Positions 18,277 through 27,162 of a DNA stretch of 64,000 nt are shown in pieces (the stretch's first letter is position 1; each line of letters starts with the position of its first letter). The translations under genes and the position numbers were made by a program. Source of the DNA: Reichenbachiella versicolor. Its GTDB lineage: Bacteria; Bacteroidota; Bacteroidia; Cytophagales; Cyclobacteriaceae. The stretch lies in NCBI RefSeq assembly GCF_003171675.1, contig NZ_QFZQ01000011.1:62001-126000 (forward strand), written 5' to 3'. The notes under the pieces are model-generated. The model did no database searches. It saw only the letters and a list, made by a program, of their open reading frames with translations, and had not been told where the DNA came from.

Positions 18277-18284
18277 CAAACATA
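18277..18284 (-). promoter_or_regulatory. Candidate -7 element for the yceI-like gene
   Basis: Minus strand TATGTTTG, exact match to TAnnTTTG, 51 bp before the ATG at 18225. No clear TTG at -33. Confidence 0.45.
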
Positions 18285-18464
18285 ACGAAAGCTACATTCG
18301 TTGGTTATAATAATTTAATAGTTTTTACCATTTATCTACTCTAACACTTCTAATTCAACACCTATTCTATCTATGATAGAACCTCAAACTCTTTTCATAC
18401 ATATTACAACTGACAAACAAGGGAACATTTATACTTTCCAGACAGCTTTGGTTTCATTTTGAAC

Positions 18465-18472
18465 TATCTTTG
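18465..18472 (+). promoter_or_regulatory. Candidate -7 element for tatA-gatA-mltD
   Basis: TATCTTTG matches TAnnTTTG. A TTTGG lies 14 bp upstream, a little closer than the usual -33 spacing. The leader to tatA would be about 130 nt. Confidence 0.45.
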
Positions 18473-18606
18473 CAAAATAATCTAGATTTTCCTGTTGTTT
18501 TTCAGGAATTGTTTAGTGATTCAGTCTATTGAAAATCAATTTCTTGAGACTGATTTCAAGTAATAAATAACTCTTTCGTTCTGTCGAAAGGTAAAAAAAA
18601 TAGAAA

Positions 18607-18807
18607 ATGACACAGTCAGTATTGGCATTAGGTATGCCAGGAGGTTGGGAATTAGTAATAATCGTATTGGTTATCATTCTATTGTTCGGAGCTAAGAAAA
18701 TTCCAGAATTGGCAAGAGGCCTTGGGAAAGGTATCAGAGAGTTTAAGGATGCCTCTAAAGAAATCAAAGACGAAATAGAAGAAGGAATCAAAGACGATAC
18801 GAAATAA
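18607..18807 (+). CDS. tatA: Sec-independent translocase subunit TatA/E
   Basis: 66 residues. A short periplasmic N-terminus, one membrane segment (about 13-31, [20 protein letters not shown]) with the FG-x-KK-x-P hinge, and an amphipathic, then acidic/basic tail ([20 protein letters not shown]). It forms the protein-conducting oligomer of the twin-arginine pathway together with TatC, which is not in this window. First gene of a tight unit: gatA starts 3 bp after its stop. No TatB-like extension, so the single TatA is probably bifunctional, as in many Bacteroidota. Confidence 0.95.
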   Translation: MTQSVLALGMPGGWELVIIVLVIILLFGAKKIPELARGLGKGIREFKDASKEIKDEIEEGIKDDTK

Positions 18808-18810
18808 GCA

Positions 18811-20244
18811 TTGAAAACTTATGATTCACTCGCCGAGATTCAATCAGATCTAAAGTCCGGCGATACTACTTGCAAAGCTTTAGTAGAAGGTTATCTATCT
18901 AACATTGAAAAGAATCAACAGCTGAATGCATTCCATACAGTGCATAAGGACTACGCTTTGTCATTAGCTGAGGAAATTCAAAAGAAAGTAGAAGAGGGGA
19001 CAGCTGGTAGACTTGCTGGAATGGTTATCAGCTTAAAAGATGTATTATGCCACGATGGCAAAACCCTTACATCTGGCAGTAAAATTCTCGAAGGTTTTTA
19101 TTCACAATTCAGTGGCACTGCTGTTCAAAGACTTTTAGACGAAGATGCCATAATTATAGGAAGAAATAATTGTGATGAATTCGCAATGGGGTCTTCATCA
19201 GAAAACTGCGCATATGGTGCTGTAATCAATGCTGCTGGCAAAAATAGAGTCCCCGGAGGGTCTTCAGGAGGATCCGCAGTAGCTGTACAGGCGGATATGT
19301 CCTTGGCCTCTATTGGGTCTGACACAGGAGGATCTATTAGACAACCCGCATCATATTGCGGAGTTATAGGCTTGAAACCAACTTATGGTAGGATATCTCG
19401 TCATGGATTGGCTTCTTATGCAAGTTCGCTTGACTGTATTGGACCATTGACTAAGACGATAGAAGATGCTGCTCTTCTACTAGAAGTAATGGCTGGAGCA
19501 GATGATTTTGATGATACTGTAAGTTATAAACCTGTTAGCAAATACACAGAACTGCCGCCTTGGCAGGGAAAGGCAAAAATTGCCTCATTTGATGACTATA
19601 TTAATCACGAAGGGTTGGCTCCTGTAATCAAAGAATCTGTTACAAGTTTGTTTTCGGACTTGAAAGGTGATGGTCACTCTATAGACAACAGAGATTTTCA
19701 CTTATTAAACTATGTCCTTCCTGTTTACTATATATTGACTACTGCTGAAGCCAGCACCAATTTGTCAAGATACGATGGCGTGAAATATGGATATAGATCG
19801 GAGAGTGCAAAAGACTTAATGTCAATGTATAAAAAGTCTCGATCTGAAGGCTTTGGCTCTGAAGTCATCAAGAGAATTTTGTTAGGTACTTATGTACTCA
19901 GTGAAGGTTTTCATGATGCTTATTTCACTAAGGCTCAAAAGGTCAGAAGGCTGATTAAAGAAGAAACAATAGCTCTTTTCGAGGATCACGATTTCATAAT
20001 TGTACCTACAGCTCCTACAACAGCATTTGAACTGCATAGCCACGATAGAGATCCTTTGGAAATGTACCTCGAGGACATTTTTACAGTTCAGGCGTCATTG
20101 GCAGGATGCCCAGCGATTTCACTTCCCAATGGTGTCGATAAAGATGGAATGCCAATAGGTATTCAAGTCATTGCTAATAAATTCGAAGAGAAAAAATTAC
20201 TATCTTTCTCTAAGTATTTATTAGAGAATTATCTGAATAAATAA
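18811..20244 (+). CDS. gatA: Asp-tRNA(Asn)/Glu-tRNA(Gln) amidotransferase subunit A
   Basis: 477 residues starting with TTG at 18811; no in-frame ATG is available near the start. The amidase-signature catalytic triad is present: Lys76 (VISLKDV), then the GGSSGGSAVAV loop and the nucleophile in GSDTGGSIRQPA, plus the C-terminal GMPIGIQVIA. As part of GatCAB it releases ammonia from glutamine to amidate mischarged tRNA; GatB and GatC are not here. Asparagine synthase at 15542 offers a separate route to asparagine. Sits between tatA and the lytic transglycosylase gene at 3 bp and 9 bp spacing. Confidence 0.94.
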   Translation: MKTYDSLAEIQSDLKSGDTTCKALVEGYLSNIEKNQQLNAFHTVHKDYALSLAEEIQKKVEEGTAGRLAGMVISLKDVLCHDGKTLTSGSKILEGFYSQFSGTAVQRLLDEDAIIIGRNNCDEFAMGSSSENCAYGAVINAAGKNRVPGGSSGGSAVAVQADMSLASIGSDTGGSIRQPASYCGVIGLKPTYGRISRHGLASYASSLDCIGPLTKTIEDAALLLEVMAGADDFDDTVSYKPVSKYTELPPWQGKAKIASFDDYINHEGLAPVIKESVTSLFSDLKGDGHSIDNRDFHLLNYVLPVYYILTTAEASTNLSRYDGVKYGYRSESAKDLMSMYKKSRSEGFGSEVIKRILLGTYVLSEGFHDAYFTKAQKVRRLIKEETIALFEDHDFIIVPTAPTTAFELHSHDRDPLEMYLEDIFTVQASLAGCPAISLPNGVDKDGMPIGIQVIANKFEEKKLLSFSKYLLENYLNK

Positions 20245-20253
20245 ATCGACATT

Positions 20254-21633
20254 GTGCGAAAAGTATTTCACATACTGATAGTGCTCTTTGGTTCCTGTTT
20301 GATAGTTTTCTCTGCTGAGAAAAAAGAGAAAACGATCGACTTTACACCAGACGTCAGCTATGACCTACTAGCTGATAGAATAACGTGTATCAAAAGTGAT
20401 ATTCCTTTGGTCTTCAATGATAAAGTTCAATCCTTTATAGATTATTTCACCGTACGTAACCGACCCTATACAAAGGAATTCATTTCGAATAGCGAAGTTT
20501 TCTTCCCAATATTCGAGGAAAAACTTGCTGCATACGGAATTCCGGATGAATTAAAGTATTTGGCGATCGTTGAGTCTGGACTTCGACCAAATGCAATTTC
20601 AAGAGCAGGTGCAGGTGGACTTTGGCAGTTTATGCCTTCTACAGGCAAAAGCTATGGCCTTAAACAGTCATGGTACATCGATGAGCGAATGGATCCCTGG
20701 AAAGCAACAGAGGCCGCTTGTAAATACCTTAAAATGTTGTACAATATTTTTGGCGATTGGGAGCTTGCACTTGCAGCTTATAATACTGGGCCAGGAAATG
20801 TTCGCAAAGCTATTCGAAGATCCGGCTATAAAAAGACATTTTGGGAAATTTACCCTTGGCTTCCCAGAGAAACAAGATCATACGTGCCTCAATTTGTGGC
20901 AGTTGTATACACCATGAAATATAGAGAAGAGCATTATTTCTTTGACAATGAAATCACGAACAATTATCTAGCTCAATATGACACTCTTCACCTAGACGGC
21001 TATATTCATATGGAAACTTTAGCCAATCAGCTTGACTTGTGCGTTGACCAAGTAATAAAACTTAATCCTCAAGTGATTAGAGGAGCAACTCCAGATGGTA
21101 CTAATAATTTCCCTTTAAAGCTACCTATCGATAAAATTGAATATGCAAAAGCAAACCGAATTACCATATTAGACTCTGCTAGTAAAGTGGGTAAGAAAGA
21201 ACTAGCATACTTAGCAAGAAATACTCCTGGTTCCACCTACGGACGCGCCAGACAGATTTATAGAGTGAGAAGTGGAGATGTACTTGGATCAATTGCTCAG
21301 AGATACCATGTAAGAGTTTCTGATATCAAAAGATGGAACAACCTTCATAGCAATATGATTCGAGTAGGTCAAAGACTTAATATCTGGACTCTTCCCATAT
21401 ATAATTCTAGTACTAAAAATGCCTACGCTGTCAAGTATACCAAACCAAAACCTCAACCTAAGCCAGAACCAAAAGAAGTATCTGGAGGCACATACCATCA
21501 GGTGAGATCAGGAGAATCTTTATGGAGTATCGCTAAACTATATAAAGATGTCAGCATAGAACAAATCAAAAAACTTAACAACTTGAACTCTTCAAGAATT
21601 GATCCAGGTCAGCGATTATTGATATCAATGTAA
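20254..21633 (+). CDS. mltD: MltD-like membrane-bound lytic murein transglycosylase with two LysM domains
   Basis: 459 residues from a GTG at 20254. A signal peptide (about 1-20) precedes the SLT (lysozyme-like) domain with catalytic Glu107 in AIVESGLRPNAIS, followed by GAGGLWQFMPSTGKSYGL and LALAAYNTGPGNVRKAI. Two LysM peptidoglycan-binding modules lie at about 338-382 and 415-458, joined by a proline/lysine-rich linker (KPKPQPKPEPKE). It cleaves peptidoglycan to 1,6-anhydro-muropeptides in the periplasm. No lipobox is obvious, so anchorage is uncertain. Third gene of the tatA unit. Confidence 0.93.
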   Translation: MRKVFHILIVLFGSCLIVFSAEKKEKTIDFTPDVSYDLLADRITCIKSDIPLVFNDKVQSFIDYFTVRNRPYTKEFISNSEVFFPIFEEKLAAYGIPDELKYLAIVESGLRPNAISRAGAGGLWQFMPSTGKSYGLKQSWYIDERMDPWKATEAACKYLKMLYNIFGDWELALAAYNTGPGNVRKAIRRSGYKKTFWEIYPWLPRETRSYVPQFVAVVYTMKYREEHYFFDNEITNNYLAQYDTLHLDGYIHMETLANQLDLCVDQVIKLNPQVIRGATPDGTNNFPLKLPIDKIEYAKANRITILDSASKVGKKELAYLARNTPGSTYGRARQIYRVRSGDVLGSIAQRYHVRVSDIKRWNNLHSNMIRVGQRLNIWTLPIYNSSTKNAYAVKYTKPKPQPKPEPKEVSGGTYHQVRSGESLWSIAKLYKDVSIEQIKKLNNLNSSRIDPGQRLLISM

Positions 21634-21640
21634 TCAAATA

Positions 21641-22435
21641 TCACTTCTCTATGTTTCTTTTGAAATCCATTCCAAAGTGTTGTTGAAGCTTAACAACGAA
21701 CTCATCGCGATTATGAATGGCGTATTTTTCTGTTCGACCATCTACTTCGATTGTCAGTTGATTATTAGTTAATATCAATTGACCGTTCTTCTTACATAGG
21801 TGTACATAAATTTTTTTCACCAAATGGGACTCTTTATTCTGGTGATGAAATTGACACATGTCAATAAACTCAATCAGTGTTCTTGGAGTTAATGTAAAAT
21901 TATATTGGGAATGAAAATTTACCGAATCATGAGAATAACATAACCTAAAAACTTCATTCGCATCTCTCACAATTTTATAATACTGCTTGAAATCCATCTG
22001 AATCAGATCCGTCTTAAGTTTTAACGGCGCTCTAAATGATTCACCAAACCCAACATCTACCAGATACTGCATACCTTCTATTTCAACCAGAATAGCCATG
22101 TGGTCAAACTCTGGACCAACCTTACCTTCTGAATGATGTACTCTACATGAAATCAAATTAGCTTGATAACCTAAGGCTAAAAGCAACTGATAAAAGAGCC
22201 CATTAAGCTCATAACAGAATCCACCTCGATGACGAATCATCACCTTATGAAAAATTTTATGGATATCTAGTAGAATTTGATATCCAAGGAAATTGTCAAG
22301 ATTTTCGAAAGGCAAAGTCAACATATGTTGTCTATGCAAATGTCTTAAGTACCTTAATGAAGGCTTATCTTGCTGACAGTTAATTCTAGATAGGTATTGA
22401 TTGACTTGTTCAGAAGTCAATAATGAACTACCCAT
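21641..22435 (-). CDS. Arylamine N-acetyltransferase
   Basis: 264 residues from the ATG at 22435; the frame also opens at a TTG at 22459. The catalytic triad of NAT enzymes is visible: Cys74 in RGGFCYELN, His112 in FDHMAIL and Asp127 in VDVGFGES. These enzymes transfer acetyl or acyl groups from CoA to arylamines, hydrazines or aminoaromatic polyketide starters (rifamycin-type amide synthases are relatives). No polyketide genes are nearby, so detoxification or housekeeping use is more likely. It lies 27 bp downstream of the channel gene on the same strand; convergent with mltD. Confidence 0.92.
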   Translation of the reverse strand: MGSSLLTSEQVNQYLSRINCQQDKPSLRYLRHLHRQHMLTLPFENLDNFLGYQILLDIHKIFHKVMIRHRGGFCYELNGLFYQLLLALGYQANLISCRVHHSEGKVGPEFDHMAILVEIEGMQYLVDVGFGESFRAPLKLKTDLIQMDFKQYYKIVRDANEVFRLCYSHDSVNFHSQYNFTLTPRTLIEFIDMCQFHHQNKESHLVKKIYVHLCKKNGQLILTNNQLTIEVDGRTEKYAIHNRDEFVVKLQQHFGMDFKRNIEK

Positions 22436-22462
22436 TTTTTGACTATCCTGACCTCTCAAGCT

Positions 22463-23215
22463 TTATGATCTGTTATTGAGCTGATCCAATTTTTCAGTGA
22501 TTGCATCCAGTTTTTCTTCAAGTCTAGTCACCTTCTCATTGACCTCAGAGATTTTATCTTGAATATCTTCATCCTCGATAAAGTAATCTGTGATCGTACC
22601 TGTCAATGTCGAGAAAATAATCATCCCAAGTAAAATCAATGCTACACTAAGGAACTTACCTTCAACACTAACAGGTGGGATATCCTGTAGGAAGCCTACA
22701 GTAATGGTTGTAATTGTTGTCCACCAAAGACTATCACTTACTTCGTTGATATAAGGATTTACATCTTTCTCAACATGATAAAAACTAATTGTAAATAGAG
22801 CAATAATCAAGGAACTGATTATAATAAGATTTCTAAAAGTATTGAAGGATCCTTGCTCTGTGAAAAATCCAAAAATATACTTGGCTGACCTTACAACTCT
22901 TAGAATTCTAATTACTCTAAAAATTCTTCCCGCTCTTAAAACTCCAACCATAGGAATCGAAGAAACTAGATCTATCCAATGTACTCTTAAATACTTCCAT
23001 TTATCTTCTGCTTTCCAAATACCAGTAAAAAAATCGTATAAAAACAGAAGGCATATACCAAAATCAATCCAGTTTAAAATTTCCTGAACTTCTGGTGTAT
23101 ATTTAATTATAGTACCGACATATAACTCTATGACCACATAGATAGAAAGGACTAACAGGAGGGTTTCAAAACTGAATGTAAACTTCTTATTATTCTCTTT
23201 TTCTACGTTTTCCAT
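22463..23215 (-). CDS. Voltage-gated-type K+ channel family protein with variant filter
   Basis: 250 residues, six membrane segments in the VIC-family order. The S4 voltage sensor carries regularly spaced arginines (94-109: RAGRIFRVIRILRVVR). The pore helix is followed by TTITTITVGF-LQD at 167-178, where K+ channels have TVGYGD; here Tyr/Gly-Asp is replaced by Phe-Leu-Gln-Asp, one residue longer. The C-terminus (about 210-250) is a charged coiled coil that probably tetramerises the channel. Selectivity is therefore open: K+, non-selective, or a non-conducting form. The reading frame is intact, so this is not a sequencing frameshift. Followed by the NAT gene in one unit. Confidence 0.87.
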   Translation of the reverse strand: MENVEKENNKKFTFSFETLLLVLSIYVVIELYVGTIIKYTPEVQEILNWIDFGICLLFLYDFFTGIWKAEDKWKYLRVHWIDLVSSIPMVGVLRAGRIFRVIRILRVVRSAKYIFGFFTEQGSFNTFRNLIIISSLIIALFTISFYHVEKDVNPYINEVSDSLWWTTITTITVGFLQDIPPVSVEGKFLSVALILLGMIIFSTLTGTITDYFIEDEDIQDKISEVNEKVTRLEEKLDAITEKLDQLNNRS

Positions 23216-23348
23216 AGATCAATTTTGGATCGAAATATTAATAAATTTTACTACTAGGTAATGGAGGGGCGTAAGTTAAGAAATTTTATTTTCTCTAAGT
23301 TTGCCAAGCCGAGCCAAAGTCAATTAAGTTCATATTAAGTCTCCTTTA

Positions 23349-24254
23349 ATGAAAATTCTCATTACAGGTTCCAACGGTTTATTGGGACAGAAGCTGGTTA
23401 AATTATTAACCGAAGAAAAACATGAAGTAATCGCCACAGCTAGAGGTGAAAATAGAATAGATTACCTGCCGAATAATTTTGAATATACACAGATGGACAT
23501 TACCAAAGAAAAAGAGGTAATGAATGTCATCACGAAGTATAAGCCAGAAGTAGTCATTAACACTGCTGCCATGACGAATGTAGATCAATGCGAAGATGAG
23601 AAACAAGCTTGTATAGATTTAAATGTCAATTCTGTAAAACATCTTATTGCAGCTTGTCATAAACATGATATATTCCTTCTTCATCTTTCTACAGATTTCA
23701 TATTCGATGGGTCTGCCGGTCCATATAAAGAAACGGATGAAGCCAATCCCGTTAGTTACTATGGAGAGTCCAAACTTCAAGCAGAACAACTTCTTCTAAA
23801 CAGTAAGATTAAATGGGCAATTGCTCGCACAGTATTGGTATATGGAATTACCCCCGGAATGAGTCGTTCCAATATCATTCTTTGGGTAAAAGACAGTATA
23901 GAAAAGGGTAAAGACCTTAAAATTGTCAATGACCAATGGAGAACTCCTACACTTGCTGAAGACCTAGCTATAGGATGTTATCTTATCTCGCAAAAAAAAG
24001 CTGAGGGGATATTTAATATATCAGGTAAGGATCTACTCACTCCATACGATATGGCTATGAAAACCTGTGAATATTTCAATCTTGATAAATCGAAAATCGA
24101 AGAAGTTGATGGAAGTATGTTTTCTCAAAGAGCAAAACGCCCACCTAAAACAGGATTCATTTTAGATAAAGCCGAAGAAGTTTTGGGCTATAAACCCAAA
24201 TCATTTGAAGAGGGAATTGGAATCTTAGCTGAACAAATTTCTACTGTTGATTAA
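23349..24254 (+). CDS. NAD(P)-dependent sugar reductase/epimerase, RmlD-like
   Basis: 301 residues. A Rossmann nucleotide loop (TGSNGLLG at 6-13), the DVVINTAAMTNVDQCE-type strand and the SDR catalytic Tyr138-x3-Lys142 (YYGESK) with LSTDFIFDG match RmlD, dTDP-4-dehydrorhamnose reductase. No rmlABC neighbours are present, so the substrate is not certain; stand-alone RmlD-like proteins are common in Bacteroidota. It overlaps the 3' end of the convergent DUF547 gene by 14 bp. No RBS is evident. Confidence 0.85.
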   Translation: MKILITGSNGLLGQKLVKLLTEEKHEVIATARGENRIDYLPNNFEYTQMDITKEKEVMNVITKYKPEVVINTAAMTNVDQCEDEKQACIDLNVNSVKHLIAACHKHDIFLLHLSTDFIFDGSAGPYKETDEANPVSYYGESKLQAEQLLLNSKIKWAIARTVLVYGITPGMSRSNIILWVKDSIEKGKDLKIVNDQWRTPTLAEDLAIGCYLISQKKAEGIFNISGKDLLTPYDMAMKTCEYFNLDKSKIEEVDGSMFSQRAKRPPKTGFILDKAEEVLGYKPKSFEEGIGILAEQISTVD

Positions 24255-25005
24255 GTGCCCAATCATAATCCATAAAGGTCTTCTTGGCCTTTTTGGGAAT
24301 GTGAATAGGAGCGTATTGATTTAAGTATTCTGACAAAGTCATTTTTTTTGTAAAGTCGGCACCATACCACTGGAATAATTTAGAAAGTTTAATTTTGGAC
24401 TCTGTTATATAATTCTTGGAAGAGTCTCCTAAAAACTCTTTTGCTTGATCTGAAAGTTGTTCATCTAGCATATTCGGAATGTAAGCTTCTCGTCTCAATT
24501 CAGGACAAGATTTGGCTGCACAAACTAAGGCAAAGTGAATTCGTGGTTCATTAAATTTCTTTCGAATTATTCCATGTTCAATATTATTTAGAGAGTACTC
24601 TTTTCCGTCAATGTGAATAAATTCAATATCCCAGGGAGTATTCACAAATGGAATCTGAATTGTTGAACCTATATCTTTAATGCTTTTGACAGGATAATAA
24701 TCTATGATGAGCTTCAATGTAAAGGCATTGTAAGCATTAATCCAATATGCTAATTCCTCATTCCTAGACCAACTTGCTCTTGGACTGTTATTCTCAAGAA
24801 GGTTAAGATATTCAATAAGTTGACCATTATTTGCCTTTAAAGATGAATAGTCAACCATGCCATTATCATCAACATACTCCTTCAAAACTTTATCAAACAA
24901 GTAGTGACTAACAGGTCTGCTATCATCACTTTGAGCACTTAACTTAGCCACTGATACAATTATGATTAGGGTAATTATCTTACAACGGAAAAAATGTTTC
25001 TTCAT
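24241..25005 (-). CDS. DUF547 domain secreted protein
   Basis: 254 residues from the ATG at 25005; the open frame runs 39 codons further upstream but the shorter start gives a clean signal peptide (MKKHFFRCKIITLIIIVSVAKL). The mature part is a DUF547 domain: WINAYNAFTLKLIIDYYP, then HIDGKEYSLNNIEHGIIRKKF, and FALVCAAKSCPELRREAY, a conserved Cys-containing motif. It has a papain/transglutaminase-like look, but activity is unproven. Tail-to-tail overlap with the RmlD-like gene; divergent from rpoN. Confidence 0.88.
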   Translation of the reverse strand: MKKHFFRCKIITLIIIVSVAKLSAQSDDSRPVSHYLFDKVLKEYVDDNGMVDYSSLKANNGQLIEYLNLLENNSPRASWSRNEELAYWINAYNAFTLKLIIDYYPVKSIKDIGSTIQIPFVNTPWDIEFIHIDGKEYSLNNIEHGIIRKKFNEPRIHFALVCAAKSCPELRREAYIPNMLDEQLSDQAKEFLGDSSKNYITESKIKLSKLFQWYGADFTKKMTLSEYLNQYAPIHIPKKAKKTFMDYDWALNQQ

Positions 25006-25085
25006 AGTGAGTAAGTAAACAGGTTTTAGTTGTAAAAAATTCCCGACAGAGATTAATATCTGATCATACTTAATGTCAAATCGAA

Positions 25086-25093
25086 TAGATTTG
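25086..25093 (+). promoter_or_regulatory. Candidate -7 element for rpoN
   Basis: TAGATTTG matches TAnnTTTG, 27 bp ahead of the rpoN ATG at 25121. It lies within the longer possible reading frame, which argues for the start at 25121. Confidence 0.45.
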
Positions 25094-25120
25094 GGATTAT
25101 TTACCAAAACAAGGTTCTTC

Positions 25121-26551
25121 ATGCAGAAACTAAATTTGATTCAATCTCTTGGTCAAAAACTCTCTCCTCAGCAGATTCAATTTATCAAGTTACTACAAGT
25201 ACCTACTGCAGAACTTGAAGCTAGAATCAAAGAAGAGTTAGAGGTAAACCCTGCATTAGAAGAAGGGCGAGAGAAAGACGAAGAACTACAAAACGAAGAA
25301 CCCGCCGAAGACACTAATACTGACGAGTTAGATATCGAAGATTATCTAAATGATGACGATTTTGCTGGATATAAAATGGCCGGTGATGGCAACTATAGTG
25401 AAGAAGATAAAGACATTCCCATTTCCTCTGGCACTTCTCTTCATGAGCAACTCATCAGCCAACTTGGATTTTTAAGACTTGACGATCGCCAAGAAATAAT
25501 AGGCAGACAACTAATAGGTAGTATAGAAGCAGATGGTTACATTCGGCGAGACCTTGAAGCAATAATGAATGATCTCGCCTTCTCTCAAAACATTGAAACT
25601 ACTGAAGACGAACTGGAACAAATCCTTTATAGAATCCAAGGATTTGATCCTCCAGGTATCGCTGCAAGAAATCTAAAAGAATGCCTTCTTATACAGTTAG
25701 AAAAACGTGATCATGAACTTCCAGAAAACGACTTGGCACATCAAGTCATTTCGGAGTGTTTCGAAGAGTTTACAAAAAAACACTACAGCAAAATTGAAAA
25801 AAAATTAAGTGTTTCGGATGAGGACCTAAAGGATGCTGTTCATATTATTACAAGACTAAACCCAAAGCCTGGTGGAATTTCTGAAGGTCTTGTTAAAACT
25901 CAATTCTTAATCCCTGATTTCATCCTCAAAAATAGAGATGGAAAACTTGAACTAAGCCTTAACTCAAGAAATGCTCCCGAATTGAAAGTGAGTCGATCTT
26001 ATGCTGATATGTTTGATAGTTATCAGAAAAGTGATAAAACCGACCAAAAACTGAAAGAAACAGTAAGTTTCGTTAAACAAAAGCTGGATGCAGCTAAATG
26101 GTTTATTGATGCGGTAAGACAACGACAAAACACTTTGCTTAACACTATGAATGCTATTCTTGATTTTCAACATGATTATTTTCAAGAAGGAGACGAAGCC
26201 AAATTGAAGCCAATGATATTGAAAGATATTGCTGAAGTAATACAAATGGATATATCTACAGTATCCAGAGTAGCCAACAGCAAATCGATTCAAACTGAGT
26301 TTGGGATATTCCCTTTAAAATATTTTTTCTCTGAAGGAATTTCAACGGAATCAGGTGAGGATGTAAGTAGTCGAGAAGTGAAACAAAAACTTAAAAACCT
26401 AATAGACGAAGAAGATAAGTCTAAACCTCTATCTGATGATAAGCTGGAGAAACTATTGAGAGCAGAAGGGTACAATATTGCTCGCAGGACAGTAGCTAAA
26501 TACAGAGAGCAAATGAACCTTCCGGTGGCTAGACTTAGAAAGGAGCTTTAG
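25121..26551 (+). CDS. rpoN: RNA polymerase sigma-54 factor
   Basis: 476 residues from the ATG at 25121 (MQKLNLIQSLGQKLSPQQ), a typical RpoN N-terminus. Region I is Gln/Leu-rich (residues 1-50, LLQVPTAELEARIKEELEVN) and responds to AAA+ activators. Region II is acidic. The core-binding domain and the HTH (DIAEVIQMDISTVSRVANSK) recognise the -12 element, and the RpoN box ARRTVAKYR at 454-462 binds -24. No activator gene is here and no strong -24/-12 site was noticed in the window. The PAP2-like gene starts 2 bp after the stop. Confidence 0.97.
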   Translation: MQKLNLIQSLGQKLSPQQIQFIKLLQVPTAELEARIKEELEVNPALEEGREKDEELQNEEPAEDTNTDELDIEDYLNDDDFAGYKMAGDGNYSEEDKDIPISSGTSLHEQLISQLGFLRLDDRQEIIGRQLIGSIEADGYIRRDLEAIMNDLAFSQNIETTEDELEQILYRIQGFDPPGIAARNLKECLLIQLEKRDHELPENDLAHQVISECFEEFTKKHYSKIEKKLSVSDEDLKDAVHIITRLNPKPGGISEGLVKTQFLIPDFILKNRDGKLELSLNSRNAPELKVSRSYADMFDSYQKSDKTDQKLKETVSFVKQKLDAAKWFIDAVRQRQNTLLNTMNAILDFQHDYFQEGDEAKLKPMILKDIAEVIQMDISTVSRVANSKSIQTEFGIFPLKYFFSEGISTESGEDVSSREVKQKLKNLIDEEDKSKPLSDDKLEKLLRAEGYNIARRTVAKYREQMNLPVARLRKEL

Positions 26552-26553
26552 AT

Positions 26554-27162
26554 TTGGGAAAAAAAATTAGTAATTTATTCAGCTATGCATTTCATCCAAT
26601 GCTAATGCCAACTCTTACTTTTGGTATTCTATACCTCTTTTTACCAGCAGTAATTAGGCCATTGTCGTTAGTTGTTCTCCCGTTTTTATTTTTAACAACA
26701 TTCATTATACCATTGTTTAGTGTCTGGATGATGAAAGTTTTAGGACAAATACAAAGCCTTAAAATGGAGGAAAGAAATGATAGAATAATACCATTTCTTT
26801 TTGTAACAGGTTACTATGGAATGACCGCTTATATGTTCATTTTTCAGATCAAAGCCAATGTCGTCGTCTCTACTATATTTATATCTTCATGTCTAATGCT
26901 AGCCATATTGACATTGATAACGCTAAGACATAAGATTAGTATTCACTCTGCTGGTATGTCTAGTGTTACAGGATATATCATTGCCTTCGCAATAGAGTAT
27001 CCCAACACTGGTATTTTCTATCCTTTAGTAGCAATGATTGTTTTAACAGGAGCTGTTATAAGTTCAAGATTATACCTAAATGCTCATAGACCGATTGAGA
27101 TTCTCACAGGAACTCTTGTAGGTATTATAATCAGTTTCACCAGTCTAACTCTGGTTATTTAA
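26554..27162 (+). CDS. PAP2-superfamily-like membrane protein with degenerate motifs
   Basis: 202 residues starting at TTG (26554) with an AGGAG-type ribosome-binding site just upstream inside rpoN. Five or six membrane segments. The C-terminal motif SSRLYLNAHRPIEILTGTLVG resembles PAP2 motif 3 (SRxYLxxHxxxDVLxG). Motif 1 (KMEERNDRIIP) and motif 2 (IHSAG in place of PSGH) are degenerate, so phosphatase activity is doubtful. Related membrane proteins recur in Bacteroidota. Coupled to rpoN; overlaps the convergent barrel gene by 4 bp. Confidence 0.75.
   Translation: MGKKISNLFSYAFHPMLMPTLTFGILYLFLPAVIRPLSLVVLPFLFLTTFIIPLFSVWMMKVLGQIQSLKMEERNDRIIPFLFVTGYYGMTAYMFIFQIKANVVVSTIFISSCLMLAILTLITLRHKISIHSAGMSSVTGYIIAFAIEYPNTGIFYPLVAMIVLTGAVISSRLYLNAHRPIEILTGTLVGIIISFTSLTLVI

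Larger units (their letters stand above)
18226..18606. other. 381-bp divergent intergenic region (yceI-like / tatA)
   Basis: AT-rich, no open frame that is credible and no RNA structure that I can fold. It holds a -7 element for the leftward gene and one for the rightward operon, listed separately. Confidence 0.6.

Noticed and set aside
18513-18791. 92-codon minus-strand frame opposite tatA.
   Set aside because: tatA shows full TatA features; the antisense frame is a by-product.
22660-22720. Possible frameshift or assembly error in the channel filter.
   Set aside because: Codons on either side are continuous and the flanking pore helix and S6 are intact.
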